NCBI GenBank assembly: GCA_900765105.1
Contig: CAAFQM010000094.1
Coordinates: 1-9,770 of the forward strand
Length of the DNA: 9,770 nt
Source of the DNA: an uncultured Faecalibacterium sp.
Lineage (GTDB): Bacteria > Bacillota > Clostridia > Oscillospirales > Ruminococcaceae
Direction of reading: 5' to 3'
Positions 1 through 6,892 of this stretch are shown here, piece after piece. The position numbers and the translations under genes are program-made. Numbering within the stretch: position 1 is the stretch's first letter; every line of letters starts with the position of its first letter. The notes under the pieces are model-generated. The model had not been told where the DNA came from, did no database searches, and saw only the letters and a list, made by a program, of their open reading frames with translations.

Positions 1-363
1 CTGGAAGAGATCTACAAGGAGTACGGCCGCTACCTGAACAAGGTGGACAGCTTCGAGTTCCCCGGCCTGACCGGCATGGAGAAGATGGCTTCCATCATGC
101 AGAAGCTGCGCGACAACCCGCCCACCGAGCTGGCCGGCCACAAGGTGGTCAAGGTGACCGACTACAAGAAGCCCGAAGAGACCGGTCTGCCCGCTGCAAA
201 CGTGCTGATCTACACGCTGGAAAACGGCGCTACCGTGGTGGTGCGTCCCTCCGGCACAGAGCCGAAGATCAAGACCTACTTCACCACTCTGGGCAAGGAT
301 CTGGCCGAAGCTCAGGCACAGAAGGACGCTCTGGCCGCTGCCATTGAGCCGATCCTGAAGTAA
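1..363 (+). CDS. pgcA: Phospho-sugar mutase, alpha-phosphoglucomutase type (3' part only)
   Basis: This is the C-terminal 120 codons of a gene that begins before the window; reading frame 1 is open from base 1 to the TAA at 361-363. The family interconverts glucose 1-phosphate and glucose 6-phosphate (some members act on mannose phosphates) in the cytoplasm, feeding glycogen, UDP-glucose and wall polymer synthesis. The key visible motif is RPSGTEPKIK at 244-273, the phosphate-binding loop of domain 4 of the alpha-D-phosphohexomutase superfamily. The Lys-Ile-Lys followed by Thr-Tyr-Phe resembles the PgcA/PGM2 branch rather than GlmM, whose loop normally reads RPSGTEP followed by hydrophobic and Arg residues. 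The active-site serine, metal-binding and sugar-binding loops lie outside the window. The gene is closed by the terminator at 397-427, so it is probably not part of the following operon. The family is secure; the exact substrate and the symbol are an inference from the C-terminus alone. Confidence 0.85.
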   Translation: MEEIYKEYGRYLNKVDSFEFPGLTGMEKMASIMQKLRDNPPTELAGHKVVKVTDYKKPEETGLPAANVLIYTLENGATVVVRPSGTEPKIKTYFTTLGKDLAEAQAQKDALAAAIEPILK

Positions 364-396
364 ACCTCCGCCAAAATTCCATCAAGGTTTGTTTGT

Positions 397-427
397 GCCC
401 CTCCGCTGTGTGCGGAGGGGCATTTTT
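397..427 (+). terminator. Intrinsic terminator after the phosphoglucomutase gene
   Basis: A perfect 10-bp GC-rich stem (GCCCCTCCGC at 397-406 against its complement at 412-421) encloses a 5-base loop (TGTGT). It is followed by A and a run of five T at 423-427. T396 and A422 can add one more pair. The hairpin lies 33 bases after the stop codon of the preceding gene and before the promoter at 443, which marks a transcription-unit boundary. Confidence 0.92.
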
Positions 428-442
428 GCTGCAGAAAATCGG

Positions 443-471
443 TTGCAGTTTGCGCCCTGATACGCTATAAT
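443..471 (+). promoter_or_regulatory. Sigma-A (sigma-70 type) promoter for the ispDF operon
   Basis: The -35 element TTGCAG is at 443-448 and a perfect -10 element TATAAT at 466-471, separated by exactly 17 bases. Transcription would be expected to start about 6-8 bases after 471, near 478-480. The 146-base gene-free stretch 364-509 holds only this promoter and the terminator at 397-427. No riboswitch-sized leader is present, since the predicted 5' UTR to the chosen start at 510 is about 30 bases. Confidence 0.85.
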
Positions 472-509
472 AAAATATGGCTTATTATAGGATGGGGCAG
501 GTGCAGAAA

Positions 510-1676
510 ATGGAAAAGAGTGTATCGGCGGTGCTGGTGGCGGCAGGTTCCTCCACCCGGATGGGCTTCGATAAGCTCAGCTTTGATCTGGGCGGGGAAA
601 CGGTGCTGCACCGCAGTATCCGCGCATTTGAACGGTGCCCGGATGTGACGGAAATTATTCTGGTGGCGGGCAAAAACCGAGCCTTTGTGGAACAGCAGGC
701 GGCGGACTGCACAAAGCCGGTGCGCATCGTGCCCGGCGGGGCCACCCGCGCCGAGAGTGCGAAAAACGGCGTGCTGGCTGCGGCGGGGGAGCTTGTGGCG
801 GTGCACGATGCTGCCCGGCCCTTTGTCAGTCAGACCGTGATCGCGGCGGCGCTGACTGCCGCAGCCCGGTGCGGCGCAGCGGCACCTGCTGTGCCGGTGA
901 AGGATACCATCAAGCAGGCGGCCTGCGGCGACGGCAAGACTGTGCCGGATGCCTGCCCGGTGCAGGCCACCCCCGACCGCAGCACCCTGTATGCGGTGCA
1001 GACGCCCCAGTGCTTTGACCGCGCGGCGTATCTTGCGGCGCTGGAAGAGCTGGACGAAGAAAAAGCCCGCCTTGTCACCGATGACTGCAGCCTGTTTGAA
1101 CTTACCGGCCGAACTGTACAGCTGACGCAGGGCGATTACGCCAACCTGAAGATCACCACCCGCGAGGATCTGCCCCGCCCGGAACAGAAAGAGGAACATA
1201 AAATGCGCATTGGACATGGTTATGACGTGCACCGTCTGGTGGAAGACCGCAAGCTCATTCTGGGCGGCGTGGACGTTCCGTTTGAAAAAGGCCTGCTGGG
1301 GCATTCGGATGCCGACGTGCTGACCCATGCCGTGATGGATGCGGTGCTGGGCGCGGCGGCGCTGGGGGATATCGGACAGCATTTCCCGGACAATGACCCG
1401 GCCTATGCCGGTGCCGACAGCCTGAAGCTGGCAGGCCATGTGGCGCAGATCCTCAAAGAACACGGATACCGCATTGAAAATATTGATGCGACGCTGCTTT
1501 GCCAGCGCCCGAAGCTTGCACCCCACATCCCGGCCATGCGGGCCAATCTGGCTGCGGCCTTCGGCCTGCCGGTGGATGCCGTCAGCGTCAAGGCCACCAC
1601 GGAAGAGCATCTGGGCTTTACTGGCGAGGGACTGGGCATTGCCGCCCATGCCGTCGCCCTCATCGAAAGACTGTAA
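510..1676 (+). CDS. ispDF: Bifunctional IspD-IspF fusion (MEP cytidylyltransferase / MEcPP synthase)
   Basis: A single 388-codon frame encodes two consecutive non-mevalonate isoprenoid enzymes. Residues 1-228 are IspD, which joins CTP to methylerythritol 4-phosphate. The CTP-binding loop LVAAGSSTRMG (9-19) is followed by DKL, then HDAARPF (99-105), TPQCF (165-169) and TDD (190-192). Residues 232-388 are IspF, which forms the 2,4-cyclodiphosphate. It has the metal ligands Asp239, His241 (GYDVHRL) and His273, the GHSDADV segment (264-270), DIGQHFPDNDP (287-297) and the C-terminal KATTEEHLGFTGEGLG. No stop separates the two parts. ATG 510 is chosen because IspD homology begins here and an SD-like GCAGG (497-501) sits 8 bases before it. 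The upstream in-frame ATG at 477 falls at or before the predicted transcription start. IspF might also be translated separately from 1203. The cdaA gene follows after 15 bases. Confidence 0.93.
   Translation: MEKSVSAVLVAAGSSTRMGFDKLSFDLGGETVLHRSIRAFERCPDVTEIILVAGKNRAFVEQQAADCTKPVRIVPGGATRAESAKNGVLAAAGELVAVHDAARPFVSQTVIAAALTAAARCGAAAPAVPVKDTIKQAACGDGKTVPDACPVQATPDRSTLYAVQTPQCFDRAAYLAALEELDEEKARLVTDDCSLFELTGRTVQLTQGDYANLKITTREDLPRPEQKEEHKMRIGHGYDVHRLVEDRKLILGGVDVPFEKGLLGHSDADVLTHAVMDAVLGAAALGDIGQHFPDNDPAYAGADSLKLAGHVAQILKEHGYRIENIDATLLCQRPKLAPHIPAMRANLAAAFGLPVDAVSVKATTEEHLGFTGEGLGIAAHAVALIERL
1188..1205 (+). promoter_or_regulatory. Internal Shine-Dalgarno and ATG at the IspD/IspF junction
   Basis: Inside the fused frame, AAAGAGGAA at 1188-1196 precedes an in-frame ATG at 1203-1205 by 6 bases. 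This ATG is exactly where a free-standing IspF would begin (Met-Arg-Ile-Gly-His-Gly). The linker it encodes (about residues 222-231) is short and charged. The site could allow a separate IspF to be made as well as the fusion. It may equally be a relic of two once-separate genes, or simply a purine-rich linker. Use as a start is inference. Confidence 0.5.
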
Positions 1677-1691
1677 CGGGAGCGTGCACCA

Positions 1692-2585
1692 ATGACTCTG
1701 AATGCGATCATTGCCAATTTCCAGACCTTCAAGCTGGTGGATCTGCTGGATATCATCATTATTTCGTTCCTGATCTATCAGCTGCTGGGCATCGTCAACC
1801 GCACCCGCGCGGGGCAGCTGTTCAAGGGTGCTCTGCTGGTGATGGCCGTCTATCTGGTGGCCGAAACGCTCAATATGCGCACCGTGACATGGCTGCTCAA
1901 CTCGCTGCTGCAGGTCGGATTGCTGACGCTGGTGGTGCTGTTTCAGCCGGAGATCCGCCGTGCGCTGGAGCGCATGGGCCAGACCGACCAGTGGGCGGCA
2001 AAGCTCTTCAACGTGAAGGGGCGCTACAACGACCCCAGCCTGAAGGGTGCATGGCGCAGCGCCATCATTGCAATCTGCGACGCAGCCGAGCGCTTTTCCG
2101 AGACCAAGACCGGCGCGCTGATCGTGCTGGAACGCCACACCAACCTCTCCGAGATCGTGCGCACCGGCACCCCGGTGAATAGCGCGGTCAATCTGGAAGT
2201 GCTGGGCACCATCTTCTACGAGGGCACGCCCCTGCATGACGGTGCGGCTATCATCGAGAACGGCCGCATCAAGGCGGCGGGCTGTGTGCTGCCGCTTTCC
2301 AACAATCTGGATCTGGGCAAAGATATGGGCACCCGCCACCGCGCCTGCCTGGGCATTGCCGAAAACTCCGACGCCATCGCCATTGTGGTGAGCGAGGAGA
2401 CCGGCATCATCTCCATGGCCAAAAACGGTGTGCTGATCCGCCACTTTGACCGTCAGACCCTGTACACCCGGCTGGTCGATGAGATGATCCCCAAGGAGAC
2501 CGCCTCGGAGAAAAATTCGGTCGGCGGCTGGCGCGAACAGCTCGACCGGCTGAAAAAGTGGGTCAGCCAGAAGGAGGATGAGTAG
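1692..2585 (+). CDS. cdaA: Membrane diadenylate cyclase CdaA (DacA)
   Basis: CdaA condenses two ATP into cyclic di-AMP, the second messenger that controls potassium and osmolyte transport and wall homeostasis in Firmicutes. The 297-residue length is typical. Three membrane segments occupy roughly residues 15-33, 41-58 and 66-84, followed by the linker FQPEIRRALERMG and the cytoplasmic DAC (DisA_N) domain. That domain carries both catalytic signatures, Asp-Gly-Ala at 183-185 (PLHDGAAII) and Arg-His-Arg at 215-217 (GTRHRACLGIAE), plus SEETG at 234-238. All key residues are intact, so activity is expected. The ATG at 1692 has GGGAG at 1678-1682, 9 bases upstream. The gene lies 15 bases after ispDF and 2 bases before cdaR, its usual partner and regulator, so translation coupling is likely. 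The usual third member of this cluster, glmM, is not adjacent. Confidence 0.96.
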   Translation: MTLNAIIANFQTFKLVDLLDIIIISFLIYQLLGIVNRTRAGQLFKGALLVMAVYLVAETLNMRTVTWLLNSLLQVGLLTLVVLFQPEIRRALERMGQTDQWAAKLFNVKGRYNDPSLKGAWRSAIIAICDAAERFSETKTGALIVLERHTNLSEIVRTGTPVNSAVNLEVLGTIFYEGTPLHDGAAIIENGRIKAAGCVLPLSNNLDLGKDMGTRHRACLGIAENSDAIAIVVSEETGIISMAKNGVLIRHFDRQTLYTRLVDEMIPKETASEKNSVGGWREQLDRLKKWVSQKEDE

Positions 2586-2590
2586 CAGTG
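2571..2590 (+). promoter_or_regulatory. Shine-Dalgarno that fixes a GTG start for cdaR
   Basis: AAGGAGG at 2571-2577, inside the last codons of cdaA, precedes the GTG at 2588-2590 by 10 bases. No in-frame ATG is available before the transmembrane segment, so GTG is the best start. The cdaA stop (TAG 2583-2585) lies between the two, an arrangement that suggests translational coupling. Confidence 0.8.
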
Positions 2591-3892
2591 AGCAATACGC
2601 CAAAGCAACCGAACGGCACAAAACCTGCCGTTTCCCCCAAAAAGAATATTCTGGATGACCGCCGCATCCGGCTGGCGCTGTCCGTTCTGGGGGCCATCAT
2701 CGCGTGGATGATCGTGACCATCATCGTCCAGCCCGGCACCACCAACACCATCTACAATGTGCCGGTGGATTATACCTATGACTCCTCGGCCTATACCTCC
2801 CGGGGGCTGAGCATCGTCAGCGCCGAGGACAAGACCGTGAACCTGAAGCTTTCCGGCGACGGCTACACCATCGGCGGGCTGACTGCCTCGGATTTTGTGG
2901 TCTATCCGGACTGGTCCAGCGTGCGGGACAGCGGCGAAAAAAATCTGCGCCTGCTGGTGCGCGGGGCCAACGGGATGCTGAACGGCGTTACCGTGACCAT
3001 GGAAGGCAACGACAACACGGTGGATGTGGTGTTTGACGTGGTGGAGGAAAAGACTCTGCCCGTGACCATCACCACCAATTACCTGACCATCGCGGACGGA
3101 TACATCCTTTACAGCACCGATGTCTCCAAGGATACCGTGACCCTCTCCGGCCCCAGCAGCGAGCTGGACAAGGTGACCACCTGCACGGCGGAAGTGACCT
3201 ATTCCGGCGAGCTGACCGAGTCGGTCACGCTGAATACGCCCCTGCGGTTCTATACCTCCGGCGGCAAGGAGGTCAAGTTCGAGTACACCGAGCTGGAAGA
3301 AAACAGCGTGGATGTGACGCTGCAGGTGTACAAGATGGCCACCCTGCCGGTGAATGTGAATTTTATCAATGCACCGAAGGATTTTGACCCCTCTGTGCTG
3401 GTGTATGCCCTCAGCCGCCAACAGCTCAAGGTGGCCGGCCCGGCGGCGAGGATCGATCAGCTCTCCACCCTGCCCATCGGCAGCATCGACCTGTCCACCT
3501 TTACGCTGAACAAGGTCTATGAAATGCCCATCGAGCTGCCCACGGATATTTATCTGCTGGACAACATCTCCACTATCACAGTCAGCTTCGACTGCTCCAA
3601 TCTGGAAACCAAGACCCTCAACCTGCCCAACACCTGTGTGCAGGTGGTCAACCTGCCCTCCACCTATGCGCTGACCGTGGAGACCGAACGCCTGATGAAT
3701 GTGACCCTCTGCGGCCCCAAGGGTGCCATGGAGACATTGACCCCGGAACAGGTGGTCATTGAGATCGATGCCGAGGACTTCTCGGTGGCGACCGGACAGC
3801 AGAACATTGCCTGCCGCCTGTATGTGCCCTCCAACGGCAAGATCTTTGCACTGGGCAGCTATGTGCTGCAGTGCCGCATCGACAGCAACTGA
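2588..3892 (+). CDS. cdaR: YbbR-domain protein CdaR, regulator of CdaA
   Basis: CdaR is a membrane-anchored extracytoplasmic protein that binds CdaA and modulates c-di-AMP synthesis. The 434-residue product has a basic cytoplasmic N-terminus (DDRRIRL), one membrane segment at about 29-47 with no signal-peptidase site that I can see, and an outside region made of four YbbR-like repeats at about 51-158, 159-254, 255-346 and 347-434. The repeats recur with the pattern 'hydrophobic strand, Ser/Ala-Gly-Pro, hydrophobic': VTLSGPSSELDKV (184-196), KVAGPAARIDQL (281-292) and VTLCGPKGAMETL (372-384). Boundaries ending in LPV or LP (157-159, 253-255, 346-347) recur at repeat junctions. The first repeat is the most diverged. 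Start is GTG (see the SD entry). It is encoded immediately after cdaA, which strongly supports the assignment. No cell-wall sorting or lipobox motif was seen. Confidence 0.93.
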   Translation: MSNTPKQPNGTKPAVSPKKNILDDRRIRLALSVLGAIIAWMIVTIIVQPGTTNTIYNVPVDYTYDSSAYTSRGLSIVSAEDKTVNLKLSGDGYTIGGLTASDFVVYPDWSSVRDSGEKNLRLLVRGANGMLNGVTVTMEGNDNTVDVVFDVVEEKTLPVTITTNYLTIADGYILYSTDVSKDTVTLSGPSSELDKVTTCTAEVTYSGELTESVTLNTPLRFYTSGGKEVKFEYTELEENSVDVTLQVYKMATLPVNVNFINAPKDFDPSVLVYALSRQQLKVAGPAARIDQLSTLPIGSIDLSTFTLNKVYEMPIELPTDIYLLDNISTITVSFDCSNLETKTLNLPNTCVQVVNLPSTYALTVETERLMNVTLCGPKGAMETLTPEQVVIEIDAEDFSVATGQQNIACRLYVPSNGKIFALGSYVLQCRIDSN

Positions 3893-3898
3893 TACAAA

Positions 3899-3918
3899 AA
3901 GGAACACACGATAACATG
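3899..3918 (+). promoter_or_regulatory. Shine-Dalgarno that fixes the FAD dehydrogenase start at 3916
   Basis: AAGGAA at 3899-3904 stands 11 bases before ATG 3916. The frame is open further upstream to an ATG at 3871, but that codon lies inside cdaR, has no SD, and would add 15 residues (beginning MPHRQQ) not expected in the family. The start at 3916 gives MILVRNIRLP, the normal beginning of this family. Confidence 0.8.
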
Positions 3919-5511
3919 ATTCTGGTTCGCAACATCCGTCTGCCGCTCTCCGCAGGGGAGCCGCAGGCATTTGAAAAAGCCCTGCATACCGCCCGTATCC
4001 CCCGCAGCAAGGTGCGCCATCTGGGCGTGGCAAAGCTCTCGGTGGACGCCCGCCATGGTCAGCCGAAGCTGGTGTACACGGTGGCCGTCACGCTGGGAGA
4101 CCCGGCGCAGGAAGCCGCGTTTGCCGCCCGGGGCGGGGACGTCTCCCTCCGGGAAAAGGCCGATTTTTCGGTGCAGAACGGCACTCTTCCGCTGAGCCAC
4201 TGTCCGGTGGTGTGCGGTCTTGGCCCGGCGGGCCTGTTTGCAGCGCTGCTGCTGGCCAGGCAGGGCTACCGGCCCATCGTGCTGGAACGCGGCCCCGCGC
4301 TGGATGATCGCGTGAAGGCTGTGGAGCACTTTTCGGCCACCGGCGAGCTGGACGTGAACGCGAATATCCAGTTCGGCGAGGGCGGCGCGGGCACCTTCTC
4401 GGACGGCAAACTGACTACCCGAATCGGAGATGAGCTGTGCGGCTTTGTGACAGAGGTGTTCCTGCAGCACGGTGCCCCGGCGGAGATCGCATGGAAGCAG
4501 AAGCCCCATGTGGGCACCGACCTGCTGCGGGGCGTCATCACCTCCATCCGCAAAGAGATCGAATCGTTGGGCGGCAAAGTGTATTTCAACACGTCGCTGA
4601 CCGGCTTTGAACAGAAAAACGGGCAGCTGACCGGCATTTTCACCACAAATGGAACCTTCCCCTGCGAAGCACTGGTGTTTGCGGTGGGGCATTCGGCACG
4701 GGATACTTTCGGGATGCTGATGGACAGCGGCCTTGTGCTGGAATGCAAACCCTTCAGCGTGGGCTTCCGCGCCGAACACCTGCAGAGCGAGATCGAAAAG
4801 AGCCTGTACCATGAAGCTGCCGGGCACCCGGCTCTGCCCCGGGGCGAATACCAGCTGTCCCAGCATGTGGGGGAGCGGTGTGTGTACACCTTCTGCATGT
4901 GCCCCGGCGGGCAGGTGGTGGCGTCGGCCAGCGAAGAGGGCCGTGTTGTCACCAACGGTATGAGCTATCACGCCCGCAGCGGCAGAAATGCCAATGCAGC
5001 GGTGGTGGTCAGTGTCGGCGGCACCGACTTTGCAAACGACCCGCGCCGCGCCATTGCCTTCCAGCGGGAGCTGGAAGCCCGCGCCTACGCGGCAGGCCGT
5101 GTGGCCGGGCCTTACGCCGCCCCGGCGGAGAATATCCAGAGCTTTCTGGAAGGCAGAGGCCGGCTGGACATCGGCCGGGTGGAGCCGACCTATGACCGCG
5201 GTGTGACTGCTGCCGACCTCGGCGCACTGCTGCCGGGAGAGCTGGCCGATACCCTGCGGGCGGGTCTGCGCGCCTACGAGCGCAAGATCGCAGGCTACAC
5301 CGCGCCGGAAGCCATCCTCACTGGCCTTGAGACCCGCACCAGCAGCCCGGTGCGGCTGAAGCGGGAAGAAAACTTTGAGTGTGCCCAGCTGGCAGGGCTT
5401 TACCCCTGCGGCGAGGGCGCAGGATATGCGGGCGGCATTATGAGCGCCGCCGTGGATGGTCTGCGGGTGGCCCGCGCCATCATCAGCCGGTATGCACCGG
5501 CAGAAGGGTGA
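3916..5511 (+). CDS. FAD-dependent dehydrogenase, COG2509 type, substrate unknown
   Basis: A 531-residue soluble flavoprotein. Residues 1-93 form the small N-terminal domain usual in this family, with the KLSVDARHGQPKLVYTVAV stretch at 40-58. A dinucleotide-binding Rossmann fold follows: VVCGLGPAGLFAALLLA (98-114, Gly-x-Gly-Pro-Ala-Gly) and the acidic end of strand 2 in IVLERG (121-126). The FGEGGAGTFSDGKL loop at 153-166 is characteristic. TSSPVRL at 475-481 and the C-terminal FAD contact YPCGEGAGYAGGIMSAAVDG (496-515) complete the fold. Length and domain order match family members annotated as NAD(P)/FAD-dependent oxidoreductases. The physiological substrate of COG2509 is not established to my knowledge, and nothing here identifies it. 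Cys96, Cys100 and Cys497 are near the cofactor-binding motifs, but I see no CxxC redox pair. No membrane segment or signal peptide. It sits 23 bases after cdaR and 10 bases before the XpaC-like gene, so it is probably cotranscribed. Confidence 0.88.
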   Translation: MILVRNIRLPLSAGEPQAFEKALHTARIPRSKVRHLGVAKLSVDARHGQPKLVYTVAVTLGDPAQEAAFAARGGDVSLREKADFSVQNGTLPLSHCPVVCGLGPAGLFAALLLARQGYRPIVLERGPALDDRVKAVEHFSATGELDVNANIQFGEGGAGTFSDGKLTTRIGDELCGFVTEVFLQHGAPAEIAWKQKPHVGTDLLRGVITSIRKEIESLGGKVYFNTSLTGFEQKNGQLTGIFTTNGTFPCEALVFAVGHSARDTFGMLMDSGLVLECKPFSVGFRAEHLQSEIEKSLYHEAAGHPALPRGEYQLSQHVGERCVYTFCMCPGGQVVASASEEGRVVTNGMSYHARSGRNANAAVVVSVGGTDFANDPRRAIAFQRELEARAYAAGRVAGPYAAPAENIQSFLEGRGRLDIGRVEPTYDRGVTAADLGALLPGELADTLRAGLRAYERKIAGYTAPEAILTGLETRTSSPVRLKREENFECAQLAGLYPCGEGAGYAGGIMSAAVDGLRVARAIISRYAPAEG

Positions 5512-5521
5512 GAAAAATCGG

Positions 5522-6892
5522 ATGAACGATCGTGAAAACGATACAATGAAACAGGACGAGGGACGCCGGGTGCAGCAGGAGCTGGAAGACCAGCTGCGCG
5601 CCTTTGGCGATACCATGTCGGATGCTTTTGCCCACGGTTTCGAGGGCAGGGGCATGGACATCGGCGACCGCGCCTACGACGTGGGCAAGGCGGCGGTCCA
5701 TGCGGCCAACTACGGCATCGGCAAAGCGGGCAGAGCTTTCCGCAGGGCGCGGGACGAGGCCCGGAAAAACAAGAATGCCCGGCATAGCTGGGCAAAGCAG
5801 ACCTTTAACGAGGGCTATGCGGAGGCCGACACCGGCGGGATGCCCGGCTGGTTCCAGCAGATCTTTGGCCTGAAAGGGGAGCAGACCCCCGTAGACCTGC
5901 TGCGTGCAGACGGCAAAAAGCGCCAGAACGGCGGTGCAGCCCTGCTGGCCGTGGGCATCACCTTCATGGTGATCTTTGGGCTGGGGACGCTGGGCTGCCT
6001 CATCGGGCTGGGCATTATTTCGCCGGCTGCTTTGGGCGACGTTGTGGTGTCGACTGCTGAGGACGGCGGCATCCTGATGACGGGCACGGACTACGTTATG
6101 AACACCGCCTACAACGTGCTGGGCATCGTCAGCGGCGTGTTGGGCCTTGCCACGGCGGGCTTTGGCTGGATGACGGCCTGTGGTTCCGCCTGGGTGAAAG
6201 CTGGAAAGCAGCTGGGGCAGTTCGCTGATCTTGCGGATACCACCGACTACCACCAGGGCCTTTCGGTTCGGATGCTGGCAGACCTGACCCACCAGACCAA
6301 GAAAAAAACACTGAAAAAACTGCGCAGCTACATCCATAAGGATTGGCTGAACGCATGGCTGGACGATGAGACTGAAACGCTCTACCTGACGGCAGAGGAT
6401 TACCGTGCCGCAAAGGAGGCAGCTACCGCTGCCGCCGCGCAGCCGCAGCCGGAAAAGGCTGACGCTGACGATGCGCCGCTCAATCTGGATACCGCCCGCC
6501 GCTTTGCCGCTGTGCTGGAAAAAGAGCAGCAGCTCATGCAGGACGAGCAGGGCCGGGAAGAACTGGCCGCCATGCAGAAAACCACCACCGCCATCTGCGA
6601 CTGGCTAGAAACACACCCGGAGAGCCAGCCCAAGACCCGCCGGTTTGCGGAATACTATATCCCCACTACCCTCAAACTGCTGCACACCTACAACGATGTG
6701 CAGGGGCAGCAGGGCGAAAACGCCGAGACCATCCGCCGGGATATCGCCGGCATCCTGCACACCCTGAATCAGGCCTATGATACTCTGTATGATACCCTGC
6801 TTTCGGATGTGGCCATGGATGTCTCCTCGGAAATTGCGGCCCTGCAGGGAATGCTGGCCAACGACGGCCTGACGGGAGGGGATTTTCAATGA
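5522..6892 (+). CDS. XpaC-like membrane protein (5-bromo-4-chloroindolyl phosphate hydrolysis family)
   Basis: A 456-residue protein. Residues 1-130 are polar with Ala/Gly-rich helices. Two membrane segments follow at about 137-165 and 193-219. Residues 248-293 (MLADLTHQTKKKTLKKLRSY through LYLTAEDY) resemble the helix-turn-helix-like segment seen in clostridial XpaC relatives. Residues 295-315 are an Ala/Gln/Pro-rich linker. The C-terminal 322-450 is the recognisable family core, with FAEYYIPTTLKLLHTYNDV at 375-393, then ENAETIRRDI, LNQAYDTLYDTLLSD (415-429), MDVSSEIAALQGML and DGL. The name derives from XpaC of Bacillus, where a phenotype on the chromogenic substrate gave the label; the true function is unknown. 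Family members are often beside telA/yceH, which is not within this window. ATG 5522 is chosen for AAGGGTG at 5504-5510, 11 bases upstream; the earlier in-frame ATG at 5456 lies inside the preceding gene. The stop overlaps the recJ start (ATGA). Confidence 0.8.
   Translation: MNDRENDTMKQDEGRRVQQELEDQLRAFGDTMSDAFAHGFEGRGMDIGDRAYDVGKAAVHAANYGIGKAGRAFRRARDEARKNKNARHSWAKQTFNEGYAEADTGGMPGWFQQIFGLKGEQTPVDLLRADGKKRQNGGAALLAVGITFMVIFGLGTLGCLIGLGIISPAALGDVVVSTAEDGGILMTGTDYVMNTAYNVLGIVSGVLGLATAGFGWMTACGSAWVKAGKQLGQFADLADTTDYHQGLSVRMLADLTHQTKKKTLKKLRSYIHKDWLNAWLDDETETLYLTAEDYRAAKEAATAAAAQPQPEKADADDAPLNLDTARRFAAVLEKEQQLMQDEQGREELAAMQKTTTAICDWLETHPESQPKTRRFAEYYIPTTLKLLHTYNDVQGQQGENAETIRRDIAGILHTLNQAYDTLYDTLLSDVAMDVSSEIAALQGMLANDGLTGGDFQ
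6874..6892 (+). promoter_or_regulatory. Shine-Dalgarno and ATGA stop/start overlap of the XpaC-like gene and recJ
   Basis: GGGAGGGG at 6874-6881 lies 7 bases before the recJ ATG at 6889. The ATG shares four bases (ATGA, 6889-6892) with the stop codon of the upstream gene. This is a classic translational coupling arrangement and fixes both the recJ start and the operon link. Confidence 0.88.

Noticed and set aside
477..509. Upstream in-frame ATG (477) as the ispDF start
   Set aside because: It lies at or before the expected transcription start of the promoter at 443-471, has no SD, and adds residues before the normal IspD N-terminus.
364..509. Riboswitch or attenuator ahead of the operon
   Set aside because: The only hairpin is the terminator of the upstream gene, which lies before the promoter. 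The predicted leader is about 30 bases and too short for a riboswitch.
465..2621. A 718-codon open frame on the minus strand across ispDF and cdaA
   Set aside because: It spans two certain genes and a promoter, has a His/Gln/Arg/Gly-rich composition with no recognisable motif, and is the expected mirror of GC-biased third codon positions.
5456..5521. Upstream in-frame ATG (5456) as the start of the XpaC-like gene
   Set aside because: It lies inside the FAD dehydrogenase gene with no SD; ATG 5522 has AAGGGTG 11 bases upstream and follows the preceding stop.
2453..5661. Long minus-strand open frames (526 codons at 2453-4033 and 600 codons at 3859-5661)
   Set aside because: These are antisense shadows of cdaR and the FAD dehydrogenase. 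They cross gene boundaries, lack SD sequences and motifs, and overlap each other.
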